This document shows, piece by piece, positions 1 through 6,433 of a stretch of DNA of 7,462 bases (positions within the stretch are counted from its first letter, which is position 1; each line of letters opens with the position of its first letter). A program made the translations under genes and the position numbers. Origin of the DNA: Desulfobacterales bacterium (lineage in GTDB: Bacteria > Desulfobacterota > Desulfobacteria > Desulfobacterales > JAHIVH01); NCBI GenBank assembly GCA_020056645.1, contig JAGVHJ010000341.1, positions 1 through 7,462 on the forward strand. The letters run 5' to 3'. The notes under the pieces were generated by a model that worked only from the letters and a program-made list of their open reading frames with translations, was not told the origin of the DNA and did no database searches.

Positions 1-648
1 TATGACGCCGCCTTTGATAGAATTGGCGACCGGCAAGACCATGTGCTGGGCGGATACGCTTTTTATACATTCACGCCAAAATCATCGATTTACGCCGCGT
101 GTGAATATATCGACATCGATTATTACCGGTCCGGCCTAAAGAACAGCGTGGAGTACAATTATTCAGGCGGGTTCAGATGGCGTATGTCGGAAAAGACCTA
201 TGGTCGGATCGCTCTGGGGTACGGCATCAAGGAGTTTGATGAACAATTTGTCGATGATAGCCGGACCCTGATCGTCCAGGCCTCTTTAACCAACCAATTG
301 ACCGATAAATCCAATCTCCATTTAACAGGATTGAGGCGGACCCATGAGGCCGATACGGAGGATGGCCGATACATCTATACGAACCGCCTCATGGTCTCTT
401 ATCTTTTCAGGATGAACGAGGCGGTCACCATGAGCCTCAAGCTCTCCTACACCGAGGACCAGTATCAAGAAGAACGGTCAGGCTCTCCACGGGACAAAAC
501 CTATGGCATCTATCCCAAGGTGGGATACACTTTCAGGAAATGGCTGACCTTTGGATGGTTATACGGGTTTGAAAAAAAGAGATCGGATCGGGAAGGGATG
601 GGGTATGCCCAAAATGGTGTTTCAATGGAAATCCAGGCCATATTATGA
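1..648 (+). CDS. Outer-membrane beta-barrel protein, probable polysaccharide export porin (5' truncated)
   Basis: The reading frame is open from the first base of the window (first residues YDAAFDRIGDRQ) to TGA at 646-648. The visible 215 residues are therefore the C-terminal part, and the true start lies to the left. The sequence is a run of roughly 11 short amphipathic strands with alternating aromatic or aliphatic and polar residues (for example YAFYTFT, IALGYGIKEF, LMVSYLFRM, KVGYTFRK). Short turns or charged loops separate them, as in an outer-membrane beta-barrel. The pattern resembles the BBP2-type putative porins found in exopolysaccharide loci. It lies 42 nt upstream of a short OPX gene, so I infer that it supplies the outer-membrane pore for that protein, as EpsX does for EpsY in Myxococcus. 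The last residue is Leu (ending IQAIL) rather than the Phe or Trp common at the end of the BAM targeting signal. A barrel is fairly sure; the polymer-pore role is inferred from position. Confidence 0.8.
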   Translation, partial: YDAAFDRIGDRQDHVLGGYAFYTFTPKSSIYAACEYIDIDYYRSGLKNSVEYNYSGGFRWRMSEKTYGRIALGYGIKEFDEQFVDDSRTLIVQASLTNQLTDKSNLHLTGLRRTHEADTEDGRYIYTNRLMVSYLFRMNEAVTMSLKLSYTEDQYQEERSGSPRDKTYGIYPKVGYTFRKWLTFGWLYGFEKKRSDREGMGYAQNGVSMEIQAIL

Positions 649-672
649 TTCCATTTGAATGCGAAATGGAAT
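648..672 (+). promoter_or_regulatory. Intercistronic hairpin abutting the ribosome binding site of the OPX gene
   Basis: ATTCCATTT (648-656) and AAATGGAAT (664-672) form a perfect 9-bp inverted repeat around the 7-nt loop GAATGCG. The first base of the repeat is the last base of the barrel gene's stop codon. The repeat ends one base before the GAGGAG Shine-Dalgarno sequence. No T-run follows, so it is not an intrinsic terminator. It could adjust translation of the downstream gene or stabilise a processed mRNA end; those roles are inferred. Confidence 0.5.
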
Positions 673-678
673 GAGGAG
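673..678 (+). promoter_or_regulatory. Ribosome binding site of the OPX gene
   Basis: GAGGAG lies 12 nt before ATG 691, a longer spacing than usual. A TAG stop (688-690) in the same frame sits immediately before the ATG, so no start further upstream is possible. The site directly follows the 648-672 hairpin. Confidence 0.6.
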
Positions 679-690
679 CGTGTTTGATAG

Positions 691-1509
691 ATGAAAATCA
701 GATTCATTTATAAGTGGCTCACCGGTTTTTCGGCGGCCCTTTTGCTCTTCCTAATGATCAATGGGCTCGGTTCCACCGGGGATTACACAGTGGGAACAGG
801 CGATGTGCTCGAACTTTTGGTCTATGAGCATGACGACCTGAAAACCCGGCTGCGGATCGATGGAAACGGAAATATCGACCTTCCCCTGATTGGAAAAATT
901 CAAGTGGCGGGATTGAGCCTTGAGGAGATCAAGAGCAAGATCACCGTGCTTTTCGCCGATGGCTATCTGGTCAACCCCCAGGTGACCCTCACCATCGTCG
1001 AGTATGGCAGCAAACGGGCCGTGATTCTTGGGCAGGTGGCGCGGCCTGGTATCTTCGAGCTTCGGGAAAACGCGACCCTCCTCGAATTGATATCAAAGGC
1101 GGGAGGCCTTGAAAAAACAGCGGGCTCCAAGGCGACCATCAAGCGGAAAAGCCGTTTTTTAGATGAGACGGACAACACGGTGATCCATATCGACCTCGCC
1201 AATCTGGTGGAAAAAGGAGATTCGGAGTTAAATATCCCCATCATGGACGGGGACAGCATCTATATTTCCAAGGCGGATGATTTTTTTGTGGCCGGTGAAG
1301 TGAAAAAGCCCGATGTGTATAAATGGGAAAAGAACATCACGGTGCTGAAGGCCATCACCCTTGCCGGTGGACTGACCGGCAAGGCCTCCGCGACCCATGT
1401 GAGCATTATCAGAAAAAGTGATGGCAAGGAGCGGGTGTTAAGCAAAGTGAAGATGGATGTCATGGTGATGCCGGACGATGTGATTGTCGTACCGGAGAGT
1501 TTCTTCTAG
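691..1509 (+). CDS. Short periplasmic polysaccharide export (OPX/Wza-family) protein
   Basis: The 272-residue protein begins with a basic N-terminus and a hydrophobic stretch at about 9-27, read as a signal peptide or anchor. The Poly_export domain covers about 30-105, starting YTVGTGDVLELLVYEHDDL with the typical G-D-V-L core. Two SLBB beta-grasp domains follow, at about 108-155 (VILGQVARPGIFEL) and about 198-245 (FFVAGEVKKPDVY). In the family, rings of these domains form the periplasmic conduit that receives polymer from the Wzc-type co-polymerase. The protein contains no cysteine, so it cannot be a lipoprotein like E. coli Wza (about 380 residues). It ends just after the second SLBB region, without the C-terminal helix that builds Wza's outer-membrane pore. 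This fits the short OPX class that needs a separate beta-barrel, and such a gene lies immediately upstream. The start is the first ATG after an in-frame stop. The stop codon is 10 nt from the co-polymerase ATG, which indicates co-transcription. Confidence 0.92.
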   Translation: MKIRFIYKWLTGFSAALLLFLMINGLGSTGDYTVGTGDVLELLVYEHDDLKTRLRIDGNGNIDLPLIGKIQVAGLSLEEIKSKITVLFADGYLVNPQVTLTIVEYGSKRAVILGQVARPGIFELRENATLLELISKAGGLEKTAGSKATIKRKSRFLDETDNTVIHIDLANLVEKGDSELNIPIMDGDSIYISKADDFFVAGEVKKPDVYKWEKNITVLKAITLAGGLTGKASATHVSIIRKSDGKERVLSKVKMDVMVMPDDVIVVPESFF

Positions 1510-1514
1510 GAAAA
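1508..1514 (+). promoter_or_regulatory. Ribosome binding site that sets the co-polymerase start at 1520
   Basis: AGGAAAA overlaps the OPX stop codon TAG (1507-1509). Its AGGA core is 8 nt from ATG 1520. The same frame is also open from a TTG at 1484, but that start lacks a good Shine-Dalgarno sequence. It would add 12 polar residues before the conserved beginning of the Wzz domain. ATG 1520 is therefore preferred. Confidence 0.65.
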
Positions 1515-1519
1515 GCCAT

Positions 1520-3574
1520 ATGGATCAGGAACTGCATCTAAAAGATTACCTGAGAGTAATCGCCGAGAGACGATATGTGGTGATTCTCTTTTTTATGGCC
1601 ACCCTTATCGTGACCATCGTGAACACCATGACGGCTATTCCTTTATATAAGGGCACCACCGTTCTTTTTGTGGAAAAGAACGAACTCAACAAGATCGTTT
1701 CTCCGTTAAGCCAGGCCAAGTTTTTTTACGATGACGAAGAAAACTTCTTGAATTCCCAGAAGCAGATCATCAATAGCCATGAAGTGGCGGAGAAGGTGAA
1801 ACAGAAATTGAAACGTGAGGTCGAAGGGAGAGCCTCCGCAAACAAGGCCGGAAAAGAAAAAACAGGTGAAGTTGATCCGGAAAAGAGGATGATCGAGATT
1901 GTCGCCACCATCGAATCCCATCAGATTTCGAGCACCACGAAAGTGGAAACAGATCTCGAAAGCAACACCATCCTTATCAGCTATATTTCCAGGTCCGCCC
2001 TTCTGGCGGCCACCGCCGCGAATTTCGTGGCCGACGCCTATGTCGAACAGAATTTCGACATCGGGTCGAAAACCGCCAAATCCTCCCAGACCTGGATGAA
2101 CCGGAAGGTGGAGGACGCCCTTAGGAAGCTCGAAGAGTCGGAAAAAAGGCTTCAGGGGTATATGAAGGAGAACGATATCCTGACGGTGGAAAACAAGATC
2201 ACCATCCTGCCCCAGAAGCTCGCTCAATTGAGCACCCGGCTGACCATGGCTGAAGCCGAACGAAAGGAGAAGGAGGCGGTATACCAGGGCATCAAGGATC
2301 TGCCGGAAGATATGACGGATGCCGACACCATCCCCGTCATCGCCAACGATCGCTTCATGCAGGAGATTCAAGATCAGATCATGAAAGCCGAACAGGAGAT
2401 CATGCGGCTCTCCAACAAATATGGCGACAAGCACCCCGTGATGATTCGCGCCGCCAATAACCTTGAGATATTAAGGGATAAAAAGAAGCAGCTCATCGTC
2501 AAGCTGATCAAATACGAAACCAACCAGTATGAGCTCGCGAAGGCGACGGAAGAGAATTTGAAAAATCTTTTTCTATCCACGAAGGAGGAGGTCGTTTTAT
2601 TAAACGATAAGATCGTTGGGTATGAAATCATGAAGAAGGATGTGGAGTCGAACCGGGATGTCTATGAGTCGTTGATCAATAAATTGAAGGAGCAATATCT
2701 GATCGAGGATGTGCCGCCGGTGACGGTCCGGGTGATCGAGAAAGCGGTCCCCCCCTTGAAGCCCTTCTCGCCCAGGAAAAAAAGAAACATCATGATGGGG
2801 TTGATCATCGGGCTCTTCGGTGGAATCGGCCTCGCTTTTTTCATGAACTACCTGGATCAGACCATCAAGTCTCCCTATGACCTGGCCAAGCGGGTTGAAA
2901 TTCCAGTCCTTGCCACCATTCCATTTCACAGCGCGAAGGAGATGCGAATAGAAGAAGTGGTTTTAAATGAGCCCCTCTCGTCCATCGCGGAAGCCTACAA
3001 GGCCATTCGCATGTTTATCTTTTTCTCCGCTAGAAAAAAAATCGCGAACACCATCCTTGTGACTAGCGGTGTTCATGGGGACGGGAAAACCGCGACCGCG
3101 ATCAATCTGGCGGTCGCCATCGCCCAATCCGACGCCCGGGTGCTCCTGATCGACGCCGATTTAAGAGAACCAAGGATTCATGAGATTCTTGACCTGGAAA
3201 ATTCAAGGGGCTTGAGCACCCTGCTCTCCGGCGTTTCGGGCAGCAAAGGGGGGAGCCTGAAACGAGGTCCCATCGATAAAATGCAAGTGATCACGGCGGG
3301 GCCTAAGCCGGACAACCCCTCCGAGCTGATCGGTTCCATCAAGATGTCCATGCTGTTAAAGAAGCTTGAAAGCCATTTCGATTATATTATTTTTGATTCA
3401 CCGGTCATTGGTGTCACAGACAGCCTGATGCTCGCCCGCTATTCAGATGGCACCATCGTGGTGACGCGATCCGGCAAAACGACCTACAACCGGCTTGAGA
3501 CGGAGCTGAATTCCTTAAAAAACGTCAATGCCAATGTGTTCGGCCTGGTGATTAACGGCGTTCATCAAGGCTGA
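1520..3574 (+). CDS. Polysaccharide co-polymerase fused to BY-kinase domain (Wzc/GumC-CpsD type)
   Basis: From ATG 1520 the protein has 684 residues. A Wzz-type chain-length domain opens it, with TM1 at about 19-41. A long charged, coiled-coil-rich periplasmic region runs from about 185 to 395 and includes the GumC-like stretch NKYGDKHPVMI. A proline-rich segment (about 411-418) precedes TM2 at about 423-444. The cytoplasmic ATPase domain has EAYKAIR (491-497, the oligomerisation motif, with Lys in place of the first Arg), Walker A SGVHGDGKT (516-524), Walker A' LLIDADLREP (542-551, D545 and D547) and Walker B YIIFDSP (622-628, D626). In this family the protein controls polymer length and export at the inner membrane, and kinase cycling switches assembly of the oligomer. 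The protein ends at GLVINGVHQG with no tyrosine-rich tail; its last Tyr is residue 656. It could thus be a pseudokinase, phosphorylate another protein, or act as an ATPase only. It closes the plus-strand operon. Confidence 0.93.
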   Translation: MDQELHLKDYLRVIAERRYVVILFFMATLIVTIVNTMTAIPLYKGTTVLFVEKNELNKIVSPLSQAKFFYDDEENFLNSQKQIINSHEVAEKVKQKLKREVEGRASANKAGKEKTGEVDPEKRMIEIVATIESHQISSTTKVETDLESNTILISYISRSALLAATAANFVADAYVEQNFDIGSKTAKSSQTWMNRKVEDALRKLEESEKRLQGYMKENDILTVENKITILPQKLAQLSTRLTMAEAERKEKEAVYQGIKDLPEDMTDADTIPVIANDRFMQEIQDQIMKAEQEIMRLSNKYGDKHPVMIRAANNLEILRDKKKQLIVKLIKYETNQYELAKATEENLKNLFLSTKEEVVLLNDKIVGYEIMKKDVESNRDVYESLINKLKEQYLIEDVPPVTVRVIEKAVPPLKPFSPRKKRNIMMGLIIGLFGGIGLAFFMNYLDQTIKSPYDLAKRVEIPVLATIPFHSAKEMRIEEVVLNEPLSSIAEAYKAIRMFIFFSARKKIANTILVTSGVHGDGKTATAINLAVAIAQSDARVLLIDADLREPRIHEILDLENSRGLSTLLSGVSGSKGGSLKRGPIDKMQVITAGPKPDNPSELIGSIKMSMLLKKLESHFDYIIFDSPVIGVTDSLMLARYSDGTIVVTRSGKTTYNRLETELNSLKNVNANVFGLVINGVHQG

Positions 3575-3613
3575 TGGGGGGAGGCGCGGGATAATCGTAT
3601 GCATCATGCAGGC

Positions 3614-3636
3614 GGCTCTTGCGATAGCAAAAAGCC
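3614..3636. other. Imperfect hairpin in the convergent spacer 3575-3742
   Basis: GGCT (3614-3617) and TTGC (3619-3622) pair with GCAA (3627-3630) and AGCC (3633-3636). The loop is GATA, and there is one small internal loop. The spacer lies between the 3' ends of two convergent genes, where a bidirectional terminator would be expected. No run of T follows the stem on either strand, so terminator function is only a possibility. I see no gene or strong intrinsic terminator elsewhere in the spacer. Confidence 0.25.
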
Positions 3637-3742
3637 AAGATGCTCCCGAAAAAATGTGTGGAACGAACAAAAGGGGTTTTTTGCGGCTCAATTGGATTAT
3701 TGCCATATAGGTACATGCGATGACCCTGGGGGGGCGTTTTCT

Positions 3743-4741
3743 TCAGGCTTGGCTCTTTATTATCTTTTTCGTCCGGAGAAAATCGAGCAGATCCGAAGGT
3801 TTCCAGGGTTTCTTCAGGATCAGATCGGCCTGATCTCTGGCCTCCCCCATAAACTCCGTATGGCCTGAGATCACCACCACCAGAAAAGGCCGACTGTTTT
3901 TGGGAAAGCGTGTTTTAAGCTGCTCCAGCCATTGACCGCCCGTGGTATTGGCCCCGCCTCGTCCCACCGCCACGAAATTATCGAGAACGATGACTTTCAC
4001 GGTTTTTGTATGAATGCTCAGATACTCGTCGGCCTCTTCAATGGTGGTGACATGGTGGCATTTATAGTTGACGTTTCTGAAAAAATTCATCACCACCGAG
4101 GCGCACATGTAATCATCCTCGACGATGAGAATGCTGGCGGAACGCTTAATGTTCTGATGGGTTTTTTGCTCTTCCGTATAGGTGTCGATTCCCTTGATGC
4201 CGGTTTTTACATCGGTGAGCATCAGTTTGGGAAGTTGCATGATGGTGTCAAGAGGAATAAAAACCGGTGTCAGCCCCATGATCAGGGCGATGGAGGGAAT
4301 GACGGAAATAGCGCCATCGAAACTCGCCCAGATATCGAGCACCTCGGGGTTCCCGACTCCGCTGAAATCGAAATACTCCTTGACCGATGCAAAAAGAAGG
4401 GTGGCGCTCACGGCGAGAATCATGGCCACCACGAGCAAAGAGGGAAACCAGAGGAGAAAGCGTGTCAGCGATCCCTTGTTTTTCCCGACAATGAGGAGGC
4501 GCGCGATGATTCCCAGATAGGTGAGATAGAACAAGAGGGCGGTGGTCACCTGACCCACCCTGAAGTGCTGGGCCTTGTCGATCTCCAGAGGAACTTCCGT
4601 CAGCACTTCGAACTTCAGTCCGGCGATTAGAAAAAAGCCCGCTCCCAAGAGGAGAATAGTGGCATGGGTGTAAGCACGGGTTCTGGGATGGGCGAGCCAG
4701 CTGGGGAGTTTTTTTAATCTGTTTTTGGCGGTGTTGGTCAT
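3743..4741 (-). CDS. Membrane-anchored response-regulator receiver protein (four helices plus REC domain)
   Basis: Read from ATG 4741, the protein has 332 residues. Four hydrophobic segments at about 27-47, 65-85, 95-118 and 143-164 form an N-terminal membrane domain that I do not recognise. A linker (about 170-200) leads to a receiver domain at about 202-325. The domain shows ILIVEDD (acidic pair D209, D210), phospho-acceptor D254 in VIVLDNF, switch Ser292 in VISGHT, and K311-P312 in ILKKPW. All residues needed for Mg2+ binding and phosphorylation are present. The segment after D254 (about 255-269) is glycine-rich and longer than usual, and lacks the common M-P-x-x-D-G pattern. There is no DNA-binding, GGDEF or other output domain. 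The receiver should face the cytoplasm, with the membrane part as the likely output or localisation module (inference). A TTG at 4774 could extend the frame by 11 residues, but it lies inside a leader hairpin. A sigma-70-like promoter lies just upstream. Its neighbours suggest control of polysaccharide assembly, but nothing proves it. Confidence 0.85.
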   Translation of the reverse strand: MTNTAKNRLKKLPSWLAHPRTRAYTHATILLLGAGFFLIAGLKFEVLTEVPLEIDKAQHFRVGQVTTALLFYLTYLGIIARLLIVGKNKGSLTRFLLWFPSLLVVAMILAVSATLLFASVKEYFDFSGVGNPEVLDIWASFDGAISVIPSIALIMGLTPVFIPLDTIMQLPKLMLTDVKTGIKGIDTYTEEQKTHQNIKRSASILIVEDDYMCASVVMNFFRNVNYKCHHVTTIEEADEYLSIHTKTVKVIVLDNFVAVGRGGANTTGGQWLEQLKTRFPKNSRPFLVVVISGHTEFMGEARDQADLILKKPWKPSDLLDFLRTKKIIKSQA

Positions 4742-4758
4742 CGACGCGTATCCGGGTG

Positions 4759-4779
4759 AACGCTTTTCAACCAAGCGTT
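4759..4779 (-). promoter_or_regulatory. Leader hairpin upstream of the membrane receiver gene
   Basis: On the minus strand AACGCTT-N7-AAGCGTT is a perfect 7-bp inverted repeat with a 7-nt loop. It begins 17 bases upstream of ATG 4741 and lies between the predicted transcription start (about 4788) and the start codon. It would form an mRNA hairpin or act as a DNA operator. The alternative TTG start at 4774 lies within it. The only Shine-Dalgarno-like bases before the ATG are a weak GGA with 9-nt spacing. Confidence 0.4.
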
Positions 4780-4794
4780 TTGATTGTTTTTTAA

Positions 4795-4823
4795 AAATTA
4801 ACAGGTCATCGGGTGATTGTCAA
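4795..4823 (-). promoter_or_regulatory. Predicted sigma-70-type promoter of the membrane receiver gene
   Basis: The minus strand has a perfect -35 box TTGACA (plus coordinates 4818-4823). A 17-bp spacer (4801-4817) separates it from the weaker -10 element TAATTT (4795-4800). The region is AT-rich and lies in the 127-nt gap after the flippase stop codon. Transcription would begin near 4788, leaving a leader of about 47 nt. This suggests the receiver gene can be expressed independently of the sulfotransferase-flippase pair. Confidence 0.5.
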
Positions 4824-4868
4824 TTTGATTCAATGCCCCTCATCCATCCAAACGGAACGGATTTTCGT

Positions 4869-6407
4869 TTAACGACCGTCTGGATCTTTTTTCCCGGAAT
4901 CCCTCTTTTTTTGTCCGATTCTCTTCTTAACCAGGTTTAGCAGATCCCGATCATCCTGACTGAGGCTCCCCGTAAAGAGGGGTGAAAAAAAGGCGGCCAT
5001 CAGAAGGGTGAGGAGATAGACCATGTGAACATACCAGGATGGATTTTCGGATGCGCTGAGCATGAAATAGCCCATGATTGCGACAAAAAAGGTCAGGAGG
5101 AGCGGTTTTAAATAGTGGCCCTTGAAGGGATGGATACGGTAGTAACGATAGAGGATGAATGAAATGCACCCATTGGAGACGGCGATGGCAATTCCATAGG
5201 CGATTGAGGCCCCCCATGCGCCGGAGGCGGGAATGAGAATCAGGGAGAGAGCGGTCATAACGCCGGTGCCAAGCGTCGTGGACCAGAAGACGCTCTTCTG
5301 GGCGCCGCAGGAGATCAACGTGACGCCGTTCGGTCCGAAAAAAGAGTGGATCAATGCGGCGATGGAGAGACCCATTAAAACCGGCGCCGCGTCCGTGTAC
5401 GTTTTTCCAAATAGGGTTGTTGTGACAAACGAACTGTCGAGTATGGCGAAGAGAGAGACCGGCAGTGTTAAGAAAAAAGACCATTTGGTGGCCGTCACAT
5501 AGAGCGGCTTGATTTTTTCGATCTGATTCTCCTCGTAATGCCGGGTGGCGATCGGCAGATAGAGGGTTGAAACCGCAAGCAGGGGGATGGGAAAAAGGAT
5601 GGTCAATCTCGACGGCGCGTTGAAAACGCCGATCTCCTCCGGCATATGAAAATGTCCCAGGAAGAGCATGGGAATCCAGTTCAGGAGCTGGCCCATCACT
5701 TGAATACCCATGAAGGGAAGTGAAAAGATGAAAACCTCCCTGAAAAAAGGGAGAAGATTTTTTACAACCAGATTTTTTATCATCCGCCGGGAGGCGTATG
5801 GGATCAGCAGGAAAAGGGAGAACCAGAGGGTCAGAACTTGAGCGGCCAAGACGCCTTTCAAGGCCATTCCCATTAAAAGGGCCGCGCCGAGAAGGATGAT
5901 CTTGAGGATATTGGGAATGATACTGTTGTAAATGACTTCCGGCTCGATTTTTTCAAAACCCCGGAAGAGCGCGCACAGAGTGTTTATAAGGGTTGTGGGA
6001 AGAATAAGGAAAGAGAAGAAGATCAATACCAGGGAGAAGTTCTGGCCAGGGCCGTTTTGGGTTTTTATCCAGACGGCGTAGCCCAGAAATCCCGCCCAGA
6101 TCACCAAGCTGACGCCGGTGACCAGAAAGAGCGACGCCGAGAGAACCGAATCCATCTCCTCCCTGGTTTTTTTCGCCGCATAGTGTGCGATGATACGCGG
6201 CAAGCCCGAACCCATGCCCAGGGATGAGATGGTGATGGCGATGGTCATCCAGACCTGGCCCAGGGAGACGAGCCCGTATTCTGCCTTGTCAATGGCGTGA
6301 ATAATGATCAGTCCGGAAAAAAATTGCAGGAAGGTCGCGCCGAACTTTCCGGCGGTAAACAGGATGCCTCCCCTGGCGATTGTTTTGATGGTATTGGTTT
6401 CAGGCAT
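4869..6407 (-). CDS. Polysaccharide flippase, Wzx/RfbX-like (MOP superfamily)
   Basis: The 512-residue protein is hydrophobic almost throughout, with about 14 predicted membrane helices (the first at about 12-36, the last at about 458-478). This length and helix count are typical of O-antigen/exopolysaccharide flippases that move lipid-linked repeat units to the periplasmic face of the inner membrane. Family-like features include the N-terminal ARGGILFTAGKFGATFLQFF segment, DKAEYGLVSLGQ (40-51) after TM1, and FGKTYTDAAPVLMGLS (333-348) followed by a G-rich helix pair near 376-420. The C-terminal tail (about 492-512) is strongly basic (KKRIGQKKR) and cytoplasmic by charge. The start is ATG 6405-6407, with GAGAAG (plus coordinates 6415-6420) as a ribosome site 7 nt away. 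The sulfotransferase stop is 26 nt upstream, so the two genes probably share a transcript. The substrate cannot be read from the sequence; the neighbours point to an exported, possibly sulfated, glycan. Confidence 0.9.
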   Translation of the reverse strand: MPETNTIKTIARGGILFTAGKFGATFLQFFSGLIIIHAIDKAEYGLVSLGQVWMTIAITISSLGMGSGLPRIIAHYAAKKTREEMDSVLSASLFLVTGVSLVIWAGFLGYAVWIKTQNGPGQNFSLVLIFFSFLILPTTLINTLCALFRGFEKIEPEVIYNSIIPNILKIILLGAALLMGMALKGVLAAQVLTLWFSLFLLIPYASRRMIKNLVVKNLLPFFREVFIFSLPFMGIQVMGQLLNWIPMLFLGHFHMPEEIGVFNAPSRLTILFPIPLLAVSTLYLPIATRHYEENQIEKIKPLYVTATKWSFFLTLPVSLFAILDSSFVTTTLFGKTYTDAAPVLMGLSIAALIHSFFGPNGVTLISCGAQKSVFWSTTLGTGVMTALSLILIPASGAWGASIAYGIAIAVSNGCISFILYRYYRIHPFKGHYLKPLLLTFFVAIMGYFMLSASENPSWYVHMVYLLTLLMAAFFSPLFTGSLSQDDRDLLNLVKKRIGQKKRDSGKKDPDGR

Positions 6408-6433
6408 GCTGGATCTTCTCGGCGGCGGGGGGG

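Noticed and set aside
1484..1519. TTG start at 1484 for the co-polymerase
   Set aside because: ATG 1520 has a well-spaced AGGA site and begins directly at the conserved N-terminus. The extension is polar and would overlap the OPX gene by 26 nt.
1706..2434. Long open frame on the minus strand inside the co-polymerase gene (242 residues)
   Set aside because: It lies wholly antisense to a well-supported Wzc/GumC gene, has repetitive low-complexity composition (many G, D, F, L and H) and shows no family motif.
3599..3868. Small plus-strand frame (89 residues) starting in the convergent spacer
   Set aside because: Its 3' half is antisense to the receiver domain, and its N-terminal part (MHHAGGSCDSKKPRC) has no similarity I recognise and no ribosome site.
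3932..4630. Open frame on the plus strand (232 residues) opposite the membrane receiver gene
   Set aside because: The minus strand carries a complete receiver motif set and clear membrane helices. The plus frame is rich in His, Gly and Asp with no recognisable domain, as expected for an antisense shadow.
4850..4870. Inverted repeat at the flippase 3' end as a terminator
   Set aside because: The 8-bp stem needs a G-U pair that exists only on the plus strand. On the minus transcript it becomes an A-C mismatch. It overlaps the stop codon, and no T-run follows in the direction of transcription.
4951..5484. Second minus-strand frame (177 residues) within the flippase
   Set aside because: It overlaps the flippase in another frame, is rich in Arg, His and Pro, and has no domain or ribosome site.
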